From Betaproteobacteria bacterium UBA5216 (lineage in GTDB: Bacteria > Pseudomonadota > Gammaproteobacteria > Burkholderiales > SG8-41): DNA of 64,000 nucleotides. The stretch lies in contig DHVE01000118.1 in assembly GCA_002412495.1 (NCBI GenBank), positions 1 to 64,000 of the forward strand, read 5' to 3'. Positions 8,073-16,920 of this stretch are shown one piece after another. Both the position numbers and the translations under genes were made by a program. The notes beneath the pieces were generated by a model. It saw only the letters and a program-made list of their open reading frames with translations, was not told where the DNA came from and made no database searches. Numbering within the stretch: position 1 is the stretch's first letter; each line of letters starts with the position of its first letter.

Positions 8073-8840
8073 ATGCACGCACTAATGATTGTAATAGGCA
8101 CGCTCGCCCTCGCCTTGCATGCTGCCACTGGCATCGGCGCGGAACTGCGAATTTTCGCGGTGGGCAGCGTGGCCCCCATATTGCGGGAACTGGCGCCCGA
8201 ATTCGAGCACGCCACCGGCAACAAGGTGGTCTATTTTGCAAGCACCTCTGGCGCCACGTTAAAGCGCATACGCGGCGAACCGGGCGACGTGGCGATCATC
8301 AGCACGCCCATGCAACAAGCGCTTGAACAGTCCGGCGACATCGTAAAAGGCTCGGCAACCGTGTTTGCAAAATCCTCGGCGGGCATTGCAGTGCGCAAGG
8401 GAACCACGCTCGAGGTCAAGTCGCTCGACCAACTGCGATCCGCGATTCTGGGTGCCGGTTCCATTGCGCTGGTCGATCCCGAGCGCGGCTCGACGCTCGG
8501 GACACGCGTGCAAACCTTCGCCGACAAACTGGGCGTCGGTGAAGATTTGCGCCGGAAAGCAAAATTCTATTCGGGCGGCCTCACGGTCGGCGAAGCCATC
8601 GCCAAGGGCGAGGCGGATTTTGGCGTGGGCTTTATTCCGGAACTGATGGCCATCGCCAATATTGAAGTGATCGGCCCGTTGCCGGGCGAGGCGGATTACA
8701 CCTCGCTGGCAACCGCGGCCATTCTTTCCGCATCGAAAGACGCCGCCGCAAGCCGCCGATTTATTGAATTCCTGCTGTCGCCCAAGGCGCAGGCGATTAT
8801 CCAGTCGAAGGGTATGCAGGGCGTGAAGCCCGGCGGCTGA
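8073..8840 (+). CDS. ModA-like extracellular substrate-binding protein
   Basis: A 255-residue periplasmic binding protein of the molybdate-binding (ModA/PBP-like) fold. After a signal peptide ending near GIGA it has the family opening LRIFAVGSVAPILRELAPEFE and the ASTSGATLKRI loop, then a second lobe with GSIALVDPERGSTLGT and the closing FIEFLLSPKAQAIIQSKG. Real molybdate loci carry modB and modC next to modA; here there are none, so it may bind another small oxyanion or organic acid. The ATG at 8073 has GAGGAA about 9 bp upstream. It diverges from the Bug gene at 7882. Confidence 0.82.
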   Translation: MHALMIVIGTLALALHAATGIGAELRIFAVGSVAPILRELAPEFEHATGNKVVYFASTSGATLKRIRGEPGDVAIISTPMQQALEQSGDIVKGSATVFAKSSAGIAVRKGTTLEVKSLDQLRSAILGAGSIALVDPERGSTLGTRVQTFADKLGVGEDLRRKAKFYSGGLTVGEAIAKGEADFGVGFIPELMAIANIEVIGPLPGEADYTSLATAAILSASKDAAASRRFIEFLLSPKAQAIIQSKGMQGVKPGG

Positions 8841-8927
8841 TAGCCGGATAAAACCGTGAATCCGCCAGGCGCGGACGCGCCCCGCCAGCACGCGTCGCAT
8901 TACTGGCGCCGCACGCCGCTTGGCACA

Positions 8928-9512
8928 TCAACGCCCCGCCGCGCCCTTGAACATTTCCGCGAGTTCCGGTTCGAACTTGCCATCGATCAGGATGTATAAC
9001 ATCCGCACCGTCTTGCCCGAGCGGTTGCTCCACGCGTGATTAGTGCCGCGCTGTATCACCACGTCGCCGGCCTTGAGCACGATATCCTGATCGTCGAGCA
9101 ACATGGTGATTTCACCTTCCAGCACCACGGCGTAGTCGAGGGATTCCGTGCGATGCATGAACGGGTGGCGACCGCCCTTTTCAAAGGTCGAGGACGACTC
9201 GTGTCCGCCGCTCCTGAAAAACTCGCGCGCTTTCTCGGGCGTAATGGTGCGGAATTCCTCGGGTTCCGGCGGCAATTCACTGATGCGAATCTTGACGCCG
9301 TTGGGCGGTGTGAAATCGCGCGGCCCTGAAATGGGATCAGGTTCCTCGCGCGTGATGGGCGCCGGCATGGCAGTGGTTTTCCAGATATCGGTTGAACGAT
9401 GTCCGAACCGCAAGGGGTTGGCGGTCACGCTGGGCGCCATGCCATCCGAGAGGACAATGGCTTTGCCGTTTTTGTCGTGGCCCGTGACCACGCGTCTGAT
9501 GAATCCAGTCAT
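8928..9512 (-). CDS. Cupin-domain protein
   Basis: A 194-residue protein with a single C-terminal cupin barrel. The metal-site motif is HPFMHRTESLDYAVVLEGE (two His, one Glu) followed by GDVVIQRGTNHAW (third His). The N-terminal 90 residues are an extension with TGHDKNGKAIVLSDG, as found in cupins related to gentisate or acid metabolism that sit near Bug genes. Its ATG has AAAGGA in front. It is divergent from the Bug gene at 9743. The substrate is unknown; an oxygenase, decarboxylase or lyase role on a small acid is possible. Confidence 0.8.
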   Translation of the reverse strand: MTGFIRRVVTGHDKNGKAIVLSDGMAPSVTANPLRFGHRSTDIWKTTAMPAPITREEPDPISGPRDFTPPNGVKIRISELPPEPEEFRTITPEKAREFFRSGGHESSSTFEKGGRHPFMHRTESLDYAVVLEGEITMLLDDQDIVLKAGDVVIQRGTNHAWSNRSGKTVRMLYILIDGKFEPELAEMFKGAAGR

Positions 9513-9742
9513 ACGTTCCTTTACCTGGGTGAGATGGATTGAAGAAAACGCGGCGTGGTCGTTGTGTTTTCACGCCGGTTGCGCGATTTGCCGCACCCAA
9601 TATAGCCACGGTGCCGCGAGTGGTCAATCGCGCGTCGTCACGCGCCATAAAGCATCCCCTGCCGCGAAAAGGCGGTTTACAATCATTGCCCGCCTGATGT
9701 GACCTCGGTTCGAAAGACGTGAGACGTGAGAAGGGATACGCG

Positions 9743-10714
9743 ATGCGTAACGCGTGGATAATGGCAATTTCAATATGCCCGGTGTCGCTGTTCTCCGCCG
9801 CGATCTGGGCACAAAACTATCCGAGCCGGCCGGTGCGCATCATCGTCGGCTTCGGCGCCGGGGGCCCCGACACCACCGCACGCATCGTCGCACAGCAGTT
9901 GTCGACGCAAACCGGACAGTCGTTCATCGTTGACAACCGGCCCGGCGCGAACGGCATCATCGGTGCCGATCTGGTCGCACGCGCGGCGCCCGACGGACAT
10001 ACGCTGCTGGTCACTTCCGCGTCGCTGACGGTGACGCCCGGCATTTACAAAAATCTGCCATTCGATGTGCTGCGGGATTTTGCGCCAGTGTCGCATCTGT
10101 GTTCGTCCGAGGCATTCATACTCGCGGTGGGTCCCTCGGTGCCCGCGCAGAACGTCAAGGAACTGATCGCGCTCGCCAAAAAGCCCGGCAGCCGCTATTC
10201 GTATGGATCGAACGGCGTGGGCAATACCAGTCACCTGGTGGGCGCGGTATTCAATTCGCTGACCGGCGCCGGCATGGTTCACATCCCCTACAAGGGCGCC
10301 GGCGCCGCGACGAGCGCGCTGATGGCCGGTGAAATTCAGGCCATGTTCGTCACGCCCACGCTCGGACTGCCGCTGATTCGCGGCGGAAAAATACGCGCGC
10401 TCGCCTACGATTTTCCGACGCGCGCGGCGTTTCTGCCCGAGGTTCCCACCATGGCCGAAGCGGGCGCCCCGCCCACGCAAATGGATTCGAGCTGGCACGG
10501 CCTGTTCGCGCCCGCGAAAACGCCCGCCACCGTGCTGGAAAAGCTGGAGGCGGAAGTGCGCAAGGCGTTTGCCGCGCCGGACATGCGCGAGCGCTTCGTC
10601 AAGCTCGGTCTGCAACCCATTGGCAATGGGTCAAAGGAGTTTAAACCCTTCGTGGCCAATGCCGTGAAGCGGTTCGCCGAGGCCGCGAAGGTTGCCGGGA
10701 TCGTGCCGGAATAG
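9743..10714 (+). CDS. Bug/TctC-family periplasmic receptor (3)
   Basis: A 323-residue receptor. I use ATG 9743, preceded by GAGAAGGG, rather than the in-frame GTG at 9719, because it gives a normal signal peptide ending at AAIWAQ. Landmarks include SRPVRIIVGFGAGGPDTTARIV, DNRPGANG, AAPDGHT, HIPYKGAGAATSALMAG and PEVPTMAEAGAPP. GFGAGG replaces the more usual PFAAGG. It runs towards the broken Bug gene at 10769 on the opposite strand and diverges from the cupin gene, the only likely partner. Confidence 0.93.
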   Translation: MRNAWIMAISICPVSLFSAAIWAQNYPSRPVRIIVGFGAGGPDTTARIVAQQLSTQTGQSFIVDNRPGANGIIGADLVARAAPDGHTLLVTSASLTVTPGIYKNLPFDVLRDFAPVSHLCSSEAFILAVGPSVPAQNVKELIALAKKPGSRYSYGSNGVGNTSHLVGAVFNSLTGAGMVHIPYKGAGAATSALMAGEIQAMFVTPTLGLPLIRGGKIRALAYDFPTRAAFLPEVPTMAEAGAPPTQMDSSWHGLFAPAKTPATVLEKLEAEVRKAFAAPDMRERFVKLGLQPIGNGSKEFKPFVANAVKRFAEAAKVAGIVPE

Positions 10715-10768
10715 GTTGCAAAGCAGGTTGTCAGTTACGCGCGCGGTCATGCGGCGGGCGCGCCCGCG

Positions 10769-11767
10769 TTACTGCTCGATGGGTATGCCCGCCGCGCGAA
10801 TGATCTCGGCCCAGCGCTGCGTTTCGCGCGCAAAGTACGCGGCGAATTCCTCGCGCGTGCCGCCGAGCCGGGTAAGGCCGGCGCCATTGAAGGTTTCGCG
10901 GGCATTGGGCAGATTCTGCATGCGGGTGATTTCGGCGTTCCACTTGTCAATGACGGCGCGCGGCGCCCCCGCGGGCGCGAACAAACCGCTCCACACCACG
11001 GCTTCATAGCCGGGCACACCCGATTCCGCGATAGTGGGCAGCTCCGGCGCAAACTCGCTGCGCTGCAAACTCGCCACGCCCAGCAATCGCAGCCGCCCAT
11101 TCCTGGCGTGCCCCGCCACCAGCGGCAGCGGATTAAAGAGGCCCTGCAACTGCCCGCCGATGGTGTCGATCACCGCCAGCGAACCGCCCTTTTACGGCAC
11201 ATGCGCGATATCCACCTTGGTCATCGACTTGAACAACTCCAGCGACAGGTGAACAAACGATCCGGTACCCGCCGAACCGAACGCGATCTGTCCCGGCTTG
11301 GCGCGCGCTAGGTCGATCAGTTCGCGCACGCTGCGCGCGGGCACGCCCGGATTCAGCGCAAGCGCCCCCGGCACCTGCGACACCAGGGCCACTGGAATCA
11401 AATCTTTTAGCGGGCTGAACGAAAGCCTGGGGTAAAAACTCGGCATCATGGCGATGGCCGCGGTAGTGCATAACATCGTGTAGCCATCGGATGGCGCACG
11501 CACCACGATCTCGGTACCGATGGTGGTGCCGCCCCCGCCGCGACTATCCACGATCACCTGCTGGCCCCACGCCTCGGTAATGTGCCGCGCAACGAGGCGC
11601 GACACCACGTCGGTCAGCCCGCCCGGCGCATACGGGTTGACCAGCCGGATCGGCCGCGCGGGATAACGCTCCGGCGCGGGTGCGGCATGCAACGACGTCA
11701 TCCATGCCGTCAGTGCACCGGCAAACAACAGTGTGGCCATCCGGGTGCGCGCCGCGGTGATCATCAT
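10769..11767 (-). pseudogene. Bug/TctC-family receptor (4), interrupted by one in-frame TAA
   Basis: The frame from ATG 11767 (good ribosome site CAGGGAG) to the stop at 10769 would encode a complete Bug receptor with signal peptide, ARPIRLVNPYAPGG, DSRGGGG, RAPSDGYT and PTIAESGVPGYE, but codon 11192-11194 is TAA. The stop falls in the invariant HVPYKG loop, where the other Bug genes have a Tyr codon, so a single base change TAC or TAT to TAA explains it. Everything on both sides of the stop is intact. It follows another Bug gene (11798-12763) by 30 bp in the same direction. Confidence 0.85.
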
Positions 11768-11797
11768 GGCTCCCTGATCGTTATTGAATCCCGTTCG

Positions 11798-12763
11798 TCA
11801 CTGAATTCGTATGCCGGCCGCCTTGACCACATCGCGCCACATCACGATCTCGCGACGAATTTGCTCCTGCAACGCTTCGGGCGTGCTGGGCGCGGGCAAC
11901 ACGCCGTCGCCGCGCAGCCGCTCTTCCATCTCTTTGGTACGTATCACCTTGCCGATCTCGGCGTGCATGCGATCCACGATGGCGCGCGGCACGCCCTTGG
12001 GGCCGATCACGGCGTGCCAGTTATTGACTTCGTACCCCGGCACGCCGGCCTCGGCGAGGGTGGGTATGGCCGGCTCGGAGGGCAGACGCGCGGCCGTGGT
12101 CACCGCCAGCGCGCGAATTCGCCCGGCCTTGACCTGCGACAGCGCCGCCTGCGGCGTGGCGAACACCAGCTGCACCTGGCCCGCGATCAGCTCGGTCAAC
12201 GCAGGGCCACCGCCCTTGTAGGGCACGTGCGTCATGCGGATACCCGCCATGTGCAAAAACTGCGCGTTCGCCAGATGCACGATGCCGCCCTGCCCGCTGG
12301 TGCCATACGCGATTTGATCGGGCCGCGACTTGGCCAGCGCAATCAACTCGCGCAGATTTTTTGCCGGTACCGAGGGATGCACCACCGCGATCAGCGGGCC
12401 GCTTGCCACGCGGATCACCGGTGTAAAGTCATTCGCGGCGTCGAACTTGATCGCGTAGAGATTCGGCGTGATCGAGTAACTCGGCGTGATGAGATTGAAG
12501 GTATAGCCATCCGGCGGCGCGCGCATGCCCGCCTCGAAACCCAGCATGCTGCCCGCGCCGGGACGGTTTTCAACGATGAATTGCTGGCCCATGGCGTCAG
12601 TGAGCTTCGACGCCAGCACACGCCCGACAAAATCGGTGCCGCCGCCGGGCGCCGAGGCGACGATGATGCGCACGGGCTTGGCGGGATACGACTGCGCGTG
12701 CGCTGCCGTGACGCCGAACGCCGCCAGCAGCGCTAATACCCACTTGATTGAAAACGCCGTTAC
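11798..12763 (-). CDS. Bug/TctC-family receptor (5) without a normal start codon
   Basis: The mature region is a complete Bug protein: AKPVRIIVASAPGGGTDFVGRV, ENRPGAGS, APPDGYT, HVPYKGGGPALTELIAGQ and IPTLAEAGVPGYE. The expected signal peptide (TAFSIKWVLALLAAFGVTAAHAQ) is preceded by a perfect AGGAGG at 12774-12779, but the codon at the right place (12763) is GTA, not ATG or GTG. The same frame is open further back to ATG 12970, whose own start looks like a second signal peptide (KIRFYSRFTAAIVAFLSSWS), so a 390-residue product with two tandem signal sequences is the alternative. I give the short form. Loss of the start codon or an upstream fusion are both possible. Confidence 0.75.
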   Translation of the reverse strand, partial: VTAFSIKWVLALLAAFGVTAAHAQSYPAKPVRIIVASAPGGGTDFVGRVLASKLTDAMGQQFIVENRPGAGSMLGFEAGMRAPPDGYTFNLITPSYSITPNLYAIKFDAANDFTPVIRVASGPLIAVVHPSVPAKNLRELIALAKSRPDQIAYGTSGQGGIVHLANAQFLHMAGIRMTHVPYKGGGPALTELIAGQVQLVFATPQAALSQVKAGRIRALAVTTAARLPSEPAIPTLAEAGVPGYEVNNWHAVIGPKGVPRAIVDRMHAEIGKVIRTKEMEERLRGDGVLPAPSTPEALQEQIRREIVMWRDVVKAAGIRIQ

Positions 12764-12970
12764 GCCGTATGCCCCTCCTGAAAAACACCGCGCACCGGGC
12801 ACGCGCCGCAATAATACGCGCGCGCTACCGCCTAGCCCGTCGGCGATCCTCCAGACAAGCAGAACGGGCACGCGATTCGGGCTGCCTGCGCGCGCGGCGG
12901 CGCACAAAGACCATGACGACAGGAACGCGACGATCGCTGCTGTGAAACGCGAATAAAACCGTATCTTCAT

Positions 12971-13331
12971 CGTTTTTTCCATGAAGGTGGAGCGGACACT
13001 ATACCGAAAGTAAGCCGGAGAGCCGACGGTGAATCTCAACACCATGATGCGCAGGGCGACTCTCGCGTCCGCGTGGTGAGTATGTCGGCGGCATGCATCT
13101 GCGACCCCAAGCCTCACCAGTTCGCCAAGCGCTTCTGAACGAAACGCCTGGACCGTTGGGCGATGAAGGCCATTGTCGTCACAGTAGGTGGGGCGTGATC
13201 TGAAGCGACCGCCCAAGCGTGGGCGTCGGCACGGATTTAATTTATTTATACATAAATTCAATGGGTTATATTAATTCATGCTCTTTACCGAGCTTTTACT
13301 TTGCAGTTTGTAGTGATTGCGGCGCGTATTA
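12971..13331. other. Intergenic stretch without a recognised gene
   Basis: About 360 bp lie between the start of the Bug gene and the Fur-controlled promoter. A long open frame on the minus strand continues through part of it but its residues resemble no protein I know. The right end (13236-13290) is AT-rich. I see no terminator, RNA gene or mobile element here. Confidence 0.4.
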
Positions 13332-13332
13332 C

Positions 13333-13364
13333 TTGACCCATCAAATGATAATGATTATCATTTG
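13333..13364 (+). promoter_or_regulatory. Fur box overlapping a sigma-70 promoter
   Basis: Positions 13342-13364 form a 23-bp inverted repeat with 11-bp perfect arms around one central base. It contains GATAATGATTATCATTT, a near match to the Fur consensus GATAATGATAATCATTATC. It overlaps a promoter with -35 TTGACC (13333-13338) and -10 TATCAT (13356-13361), 17 bp apart. Iron-loaded Fur bound here would cover the spacer and -10 and silence the three genes downstream when iron is plentiful. Confidence 0.9.
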
Positions 13365-13383
13365 CGTAAATGAAGGAGCCACG

Positions 13384-13719
13384 ATGAAAACCCTTTCCAG
13401 CCTTGTTGCCCTTGCAGCGTTTTCTGCCCTCGCATCCTTCTGCGCTTGGGCGGCTGATCCCGAAGTTGCCCTCGTGATCAAAAACCACCGCTTCGAACCG
13501 GCTGAATTGCGCGTACCCGCCGGCCAGAAAATCCGGTTGATTGTGCATAACCAGGACAGCACACCGGAGGAATTCGAAAGCCACGAACTCAATCGCGAAA
13601 AAGTCATCGCACCAGGCGCCAAGGCCACCATCTACATAGGCCCGCTCAAAGCAGGACGTTATCCTTTCGTTGGCGAATTTCACGAGAACACGGCTCGTGG
13701 CACGGTCATCGCGGAATAG
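13384..13719 (+). CDS. Periplasmic cupredoxin-like protein of an iron uptake system (FtrB-like)
   Basis: A 111-residue protein with a signal peptide (cleavage near CAWA) and one cupredoxin domain: VIKNHRFEPAELRVPAGQ, HNQDSTPEEFESHEL and GPLKAGRYPFVGEFH. His residues in FESHEL and GEFHEN are candidate metal ligands; the Cys of blue copper sites is absent. Such proteins accompany FTR1 permeases in Bordetella/Brucella FtrABCD-like ferrous iron systems, where the cupredoxin is thought to help oxidise Fe(II). It is the first gene behind the Fur box, with AAGGAG before ATG 13384, and lies 6 bp before the permease gene. Confidence 0.88.
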   Translation: MKTLSSLVALAAFSALASFCAWAADPEVALVIKNHRFEPAELRVPAGQKIRLIVHNQDSTPEEFESHELNREKVIAPGAKATIYIGPLKAGRYPFVGEFHENTARGTVIAE

Positions 13720-13725
13720 CAAAGC

Positions 13726-14550
13726 ATGCTCGCCTCTGCAATCATTGTTTTTCGCGAGACGCTGGAAGCAGCGCTCATTATCGGCATCATTGCCGCCGCC
13801 ACACACCATCTGAAGTCGCGCAATGCATGGTTATTAACCGGCATCGCCGCCGGGATCGCGGGTGCATTGATCGTTGCCGTCCTCGCCGGACGAATTGCCG
13901 AATTGGCGGCAGGATTCGGACAGGAAATCTTCAACGCCGCCATTCTCGGCGTGGCGGCCGCGATGCTGGCCTGGCATAACATCTGGATGGCACGTCATGG
14001 CGCGGCGATGGCGGGCGAGGCCAAATCACTGGGGCATGCCGTCGGCACTGGCGCGCGCGGCATGTCTGCATTGTGCATTGTGATTGCGTTGGCGATTTTG
14101 CGCGAAGGATCGGAAACCGCGCTGTTTCTGTATGGCCTGCTTGCCGGCAGCACAGAGCCCGCGGCAACGGTCTTGAGTGGCGGCGCCGTCGGCCTGTTGG
14201 CAGGCGCCATTGCCGGCTACGGACTTTATGCCGGATTTCTGCGAATACCCGCCCGGCGGTTGTTTACCGTCACCAGTGTTCTCATATTGCTGCTGGCGGC
14301 GGCCATGTCCAGCCAGATGGCGAAGTTTTTGGTACAGGCCGACGTGCTGCCCAGTCTTGCCAATCCGTTCTGGGATACCTCGTGGCTGCTGACCAATGGC
14401 TCGGCGCCGGGCCGCGTGTTTCATGCGCTGATCGGCTATGAGGCCACGCCGTCAGGCATACAGATCCTTTTTTACGCCGTCACGCTGCTGCTCATACTCG
14501 CGGGCATGCATCTATCTCGTAGGGGACCACCCCGGTCACCCGCGACGTAA
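13726..14550 (+). CDS. FTR1-family high-affinity iron permease (FtrC/EfeU-like)
   Basis: A 274-residue inner-membrane permease with about seven hydrophobic segments. Both FTR1 signature motifs REXXE are present: RETLE at residues 10-14 in the first helix and REGSE at 126-130. These acidic motifs carry ferric iron through the membrane. The gene starts 6 bp after the cupredoxin gene and shares its Fur-controlled promoter. The Bordetella counterpart also uses a P19-like protein and a ferredoxin-like membrane protein (FtrA, FtrD); neither is present here, and an outer-membrane protein follows instead. Confidence 0.93.
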   Translation: MLASAIIVFRETLEAALIIGIIAAATHHLKSRNAWLLTGIAAGIAGALIVAVLAGRIAELAAGFGQEIFNAAILGVAAAMLAWHNIWMARHGAAMAGEAKSLGHAVGTGARGMSALCIVIALAILREGSETALFLYGLLAGSTEPAATVLSGGAVGLLAGAIAGYGLYAGFLRIPARRLFTVTSVLILLLAAAMSSQMAKFLVQADVLPSLANPFWDTSWLLTNGSAPGRVFHALIGYEATPSGIQILFYAVTLLLILAGMHLSRRGPPRSPAT

Positions 14551-14568
14551 CAACTTAAAGGAAAATCG

Positions 14569-15306
14569 ATGAAAAAATATTTTACGCCGCTCCTCGCGGC
14601 GGGGGTACTGCTGACTTCAATGCACGCGCACGCCGGGCCTGCGGACTATGTTTTTATGCCGAACGTCGAGTACGGCGAAAAAGAAATTGATTTCAAGGCA
14701 GGCACTGCGCGCAAGGATGGCGATCCGCGTGAATCGGCAGCCAGCATTGGTTATGGCTACGGCATCAAGGAATGGTGGTTTACTGAAATTTATCTAAAGG
14801 GAAAACGCGAAAACAACGAAGGTGCCAAATACGATGCGATCGAATGGGAAAATAAATTCCAGCTTACCGAGAGCGGAAAATATCCGGTCGACGTGGGATT
14901 CCTGGTGGAAATCGAACGTCCACGTGAACATAGCGAAGGTTGGGAATTGAAGTGGGGCCCGCTTTTCCAGACAGAGTTCGGCAAGGTACAAATTAACGCC
15001 AACCTCTTGTTCGAACGCAATTACCGCGCGGCCGTGAATGCGCCCACGCAGTTACTTTACCAATGGCAAGCGAAGTACCGGTGGCTACCGCAATTTGAGT
15101 TTGGTCTGCAAGGATTCGGCGAAATGACGAAGTGGGATCGCTGGTCCAGCTCGGACAATCGCACCGACCGGCTGGGGCCCGCGATATTCGGAAAACTTCC
15201 GCTCGGCGGCCACCAGGCGATTCGATACAACGCGGCATGGCTGGTCGGCGCCGCCAAAGCCGCGCCGGATCATACGCTTCGCGTGCAGGTCGAATACGAG
15301 TTCTGA
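14569..15306 (+). CDS. Outer-membrane beta-barrel protein of the iron operon
   Basis: A 245-residue protein with a signal peptide (cleavage near HAHA) and an alternating aromatic/polar pattern ending in VQVEYEF; the terminal Phe is the usual recognition signal for outer-membrane insertion by BAM. No TonB box or plug domain is visible and the length suits a 10 to 12 strand barrel. It is third in the Fur-regulated operon, 18 bp after the permease with AAAGGA in front of its ATG. A role in letting iron or an iron complex into the periplasm is inferred from position only. Confidence 0.8.
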   Translation: MKKYFTPLLAAGVLLTSMHAHAGPADYVFMPNVEYGEKEIDFKAGTARKDGDPRESAASIGYGYGIKEWWFTEIYLKGKRENNEGAKYDAIEWENKFQLTESGKYPVDVGFLVEIERPREHSEGWELKWGPLFQTEFGKVQINANLLFERNYRAAVNAPTQLLYQWQAKYRWLPQFEFGLQGFGEMTKWDRWSSSDNRTDRLGPAIFGKLPLGGHQAIRYNAAWLVGAAKAAPDHTLRVQVEYEF

Positions 15307-15381
15307 ATGGAGTCGCATACCGCATACCAGCCTGATCGGATTCAATGGGGCATGCGCTCGGCCATCCGTCTGTAACGTCTT

Positions 15382-15786
15382 TCAGGCTTTCTTCTCGCCC
15401 GGCAGCGGTATTCCCGCCTCGGCGGCACGATGTTGCGGCCGCTCGCTGGTATAGCCGGCATTGGTGGTGTAAACAACAACCATGCGGCTGTCCCCGGCGG
15501 CTTCGATGCCGTGGGGCAAACCCGCCGGCAAGCTGATCACGGTGCCCTGCGCCAACGGCACGTTGGCGCGCTCCTCGAAGGTAATCGCGCCGCGACCCTC
15601 GATGCAAATCACCACTTCGTCGTCGTTGGGATGCACGTGAAATGGCGTGACCTGTCCCGGCTCATAGCAGTTCATGCGCGTGACGAGATCCTTCGACGCA
15701 AGCAACGGCTGATTGGTCCGCGCTTCGGGTGAAAACTTGATCAGGTCGTTGATGTTGAGAAACTGAACGGTTCCGGTGGTAGTCAT
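15382..15786 (-). CDS. Single-domain cupin protein
   Basis: A 134-residue small cupin. Motif 1 is TPFHVHPNDDEVVICIEGRG (two His and a Glu that would hold a metal) and motif 2 is LPAGLPHGIEAAG (third His). Most of the protein is this one barrel, so it is probably a metal-dependent isomerase, dioxygenase or sensor of a small acid. It is the last gene after Bug (15815-16783), 28 bp away on the same strand, within the run headed by the CaiB gene and operator near 18260. Confidence 0.82.
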   Translation of the reverse strand: MTTTGTVQFLNINDLIKFSPEARTNQPLLASKDLVTRMNCYEPGQVTPFHVHPNDDEVVICIEGRGAITFEERANVPLAQGTVISLPAGLPHGIEAAGDSRMVVVYTTNAGYTSERPQHRAAEAGIPLPGEKKA

Positions 15787-15814
15787 GATTTTTCGCTCTG
15801 AATATTTTGCGTGC

Positions 15815-16783
15815 CTAGTTCACCTTCACGCCGGCCGCCTTGATCACCGGGCCCCAGCGATCGAGTTCGGAACGGATGAATTTCGCGAATTCCTCGGGGG
15901 TGCCGCCTGCGGTTTCGATGCTGGCCGCCGCCAGACGGTCTTTCACCTCCTGCATGGCAAGCACTTTATTGGATTCGGTGTTGAGTTTGGTGATGATGGC
16001 CTTCGGCGTTCCGGCGGGCGCTTGCAGGCCGTACCACACGGTGCCATCCACTTTGGGAAAGCCCGCTTCCTTCATGGTGGGCACTTCGGGATAAGCGGAG
16101 ACGCGCACGTTGCTGGTAACGGCCAGCGCCCGCACGCGGCCTGATTTGATGAACGCCTGATGGCCGGCAACCGCGTCGAAAAATATGGGCACTTCGCCCG
16201 AGGCCAGCGCCGGCGCGCCGGTGCCGCTGCCTTTGTACGGAATGTGCTGGATCGGCAGAGCCGTCACGATTTTGAACAACTCGCCAACCATGTGCGGCGC
16301 GCTGCCGGTGCCGGGCGAGCCAAAACTGACGGTGCCGGGTTTCGCCTTCGCCAGCGCAACCACGTCACTCACCGTTTTTACCGGCACCTGCACATGGGCC
16401 ATCATGAACACAGGCGCCGTACCAGCCAGAACAATCGGTGCAAAATCCTTGATCGGATCGTACGGCAGGTTGGTATAGATGTGCGGTCCGATGCCGTGCG
16501 TGGTGATGCCACTATGCAGCAGCGTGTAACCATCGGGCGCAGCCTTGGCGACCACGTTGGTGCCGATCACGCCGCCCGAACCGGGACGGTTATCGACCAC
16601 CACGGTCTGGCCCAGCGCATCGCCGAGCTTCTGTGCCATGACGCGCGCAAGCACGTCCGCCGCGCCACCGGGCGGCAGAAACACCACCACGCGCAGCGGA
16701 CGGTTAGGATAGTTTTGCTGCGCGCTCGCGTGAAAGCCGCAACCCAGTGCGATTAAAGCCGAAAGGCTGGCCAGGATTTTCAT
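15815..16783 (-). CDS. Bug/TctC-family periplasmic receptor (6)
   Basis: A 322-residue receptor. ATG 16783 is taken because GAGGAG lies 8 bp upstream, whereas the in-frame GTG at 16792 overlaps that ribosome site. Signal peptide cleavage is expected after HASA. Landmarks are RPLRVVVFLPPGGAADVLAR (FLPPGG replaces PFxxGG), DNRPGSGG, AAPDGYT, HIPYKGSGTGAPALASG and VPTMKEAGFP. It sits between the CaiB transferase gene (138 bp upstream) and the cupin gene (28 bp downstream) in one direction, suggesting uptake of the acid those enzymes process. Confidence 0.93.
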   Translation of the reverse strand: MKILASLSALIALGCGFHASAQQNYPNRPLRVVVFLPPGGAADVLARVMAQKLGDALGQTVVVDNRPGSGGVIGTNVVAKAAPDGYTLLHSGITTHGIGPHIYTNLPYDPIKDFAPIVLAGTAPVFMMAHVQVPVKTVSDVVALAKAKPGTVSFGSPGTGSAPHMVGELFKIVTALPIQHIPYKGSGTGAPALASGEVPIFFDAVAGHQAFIKSGRVRALAVTSNVRVSAYPEVPTMKEAGFPKVDGTVWYGLQAPAGTPKAIITKLNTESNKVLAMQEVKDRLAAASIETAGGTPEEFAKFIRSELDRWGPVIKAAGVKVN

Positions 16784-16834
16784 CAAATTCACTCCTCGAA
16801 GGGTAAGGCATTGTTTTCCGGAAAATGCACTGGC

Positions 16835-16898
16835 GCATTATCCTAGAAACGGCGGTTGCAGGGGGCGGGGCGTGCGAGGCGTGTGAAGCACCCCTGCA
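16835..16898. repeat. Solo copy of a CCTAGAAACGG repeat end with a nearby inverted repeat
   Basis: Positions 16835-16857 (core TCCTAGAAACGGCGGTTG) closely match the terminal inverted repeats of the 240-bp element at 32016-32258. Immediately after it, TGCAGGGG (16857-16864) and CCCCTGCA (16891-16898) could form an 8-bp stem. It lies between the Bug and CaiB genes and is probably a remnant or half of a dispersed palindromic repeat. Confidence 0.5.
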
Positions 16899-16920
16899 CT
16901 AACTCGGCATTAACTCCGCG

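Noticed and set aside
8073..8840. Molybdate transporter component ModA as a firm call
   Set aside because: The fold fits, but modB and modC are absent and the ligand residues cannot be confirmed, so I call it only ModA-like.
11582..12736. A 384-codon plus-strand frame with a repetitive His/Arg pattern
   Set aside because: It is antisense to Bug genes 4 and 5 and shows no start signal; it is treated as a shadow.
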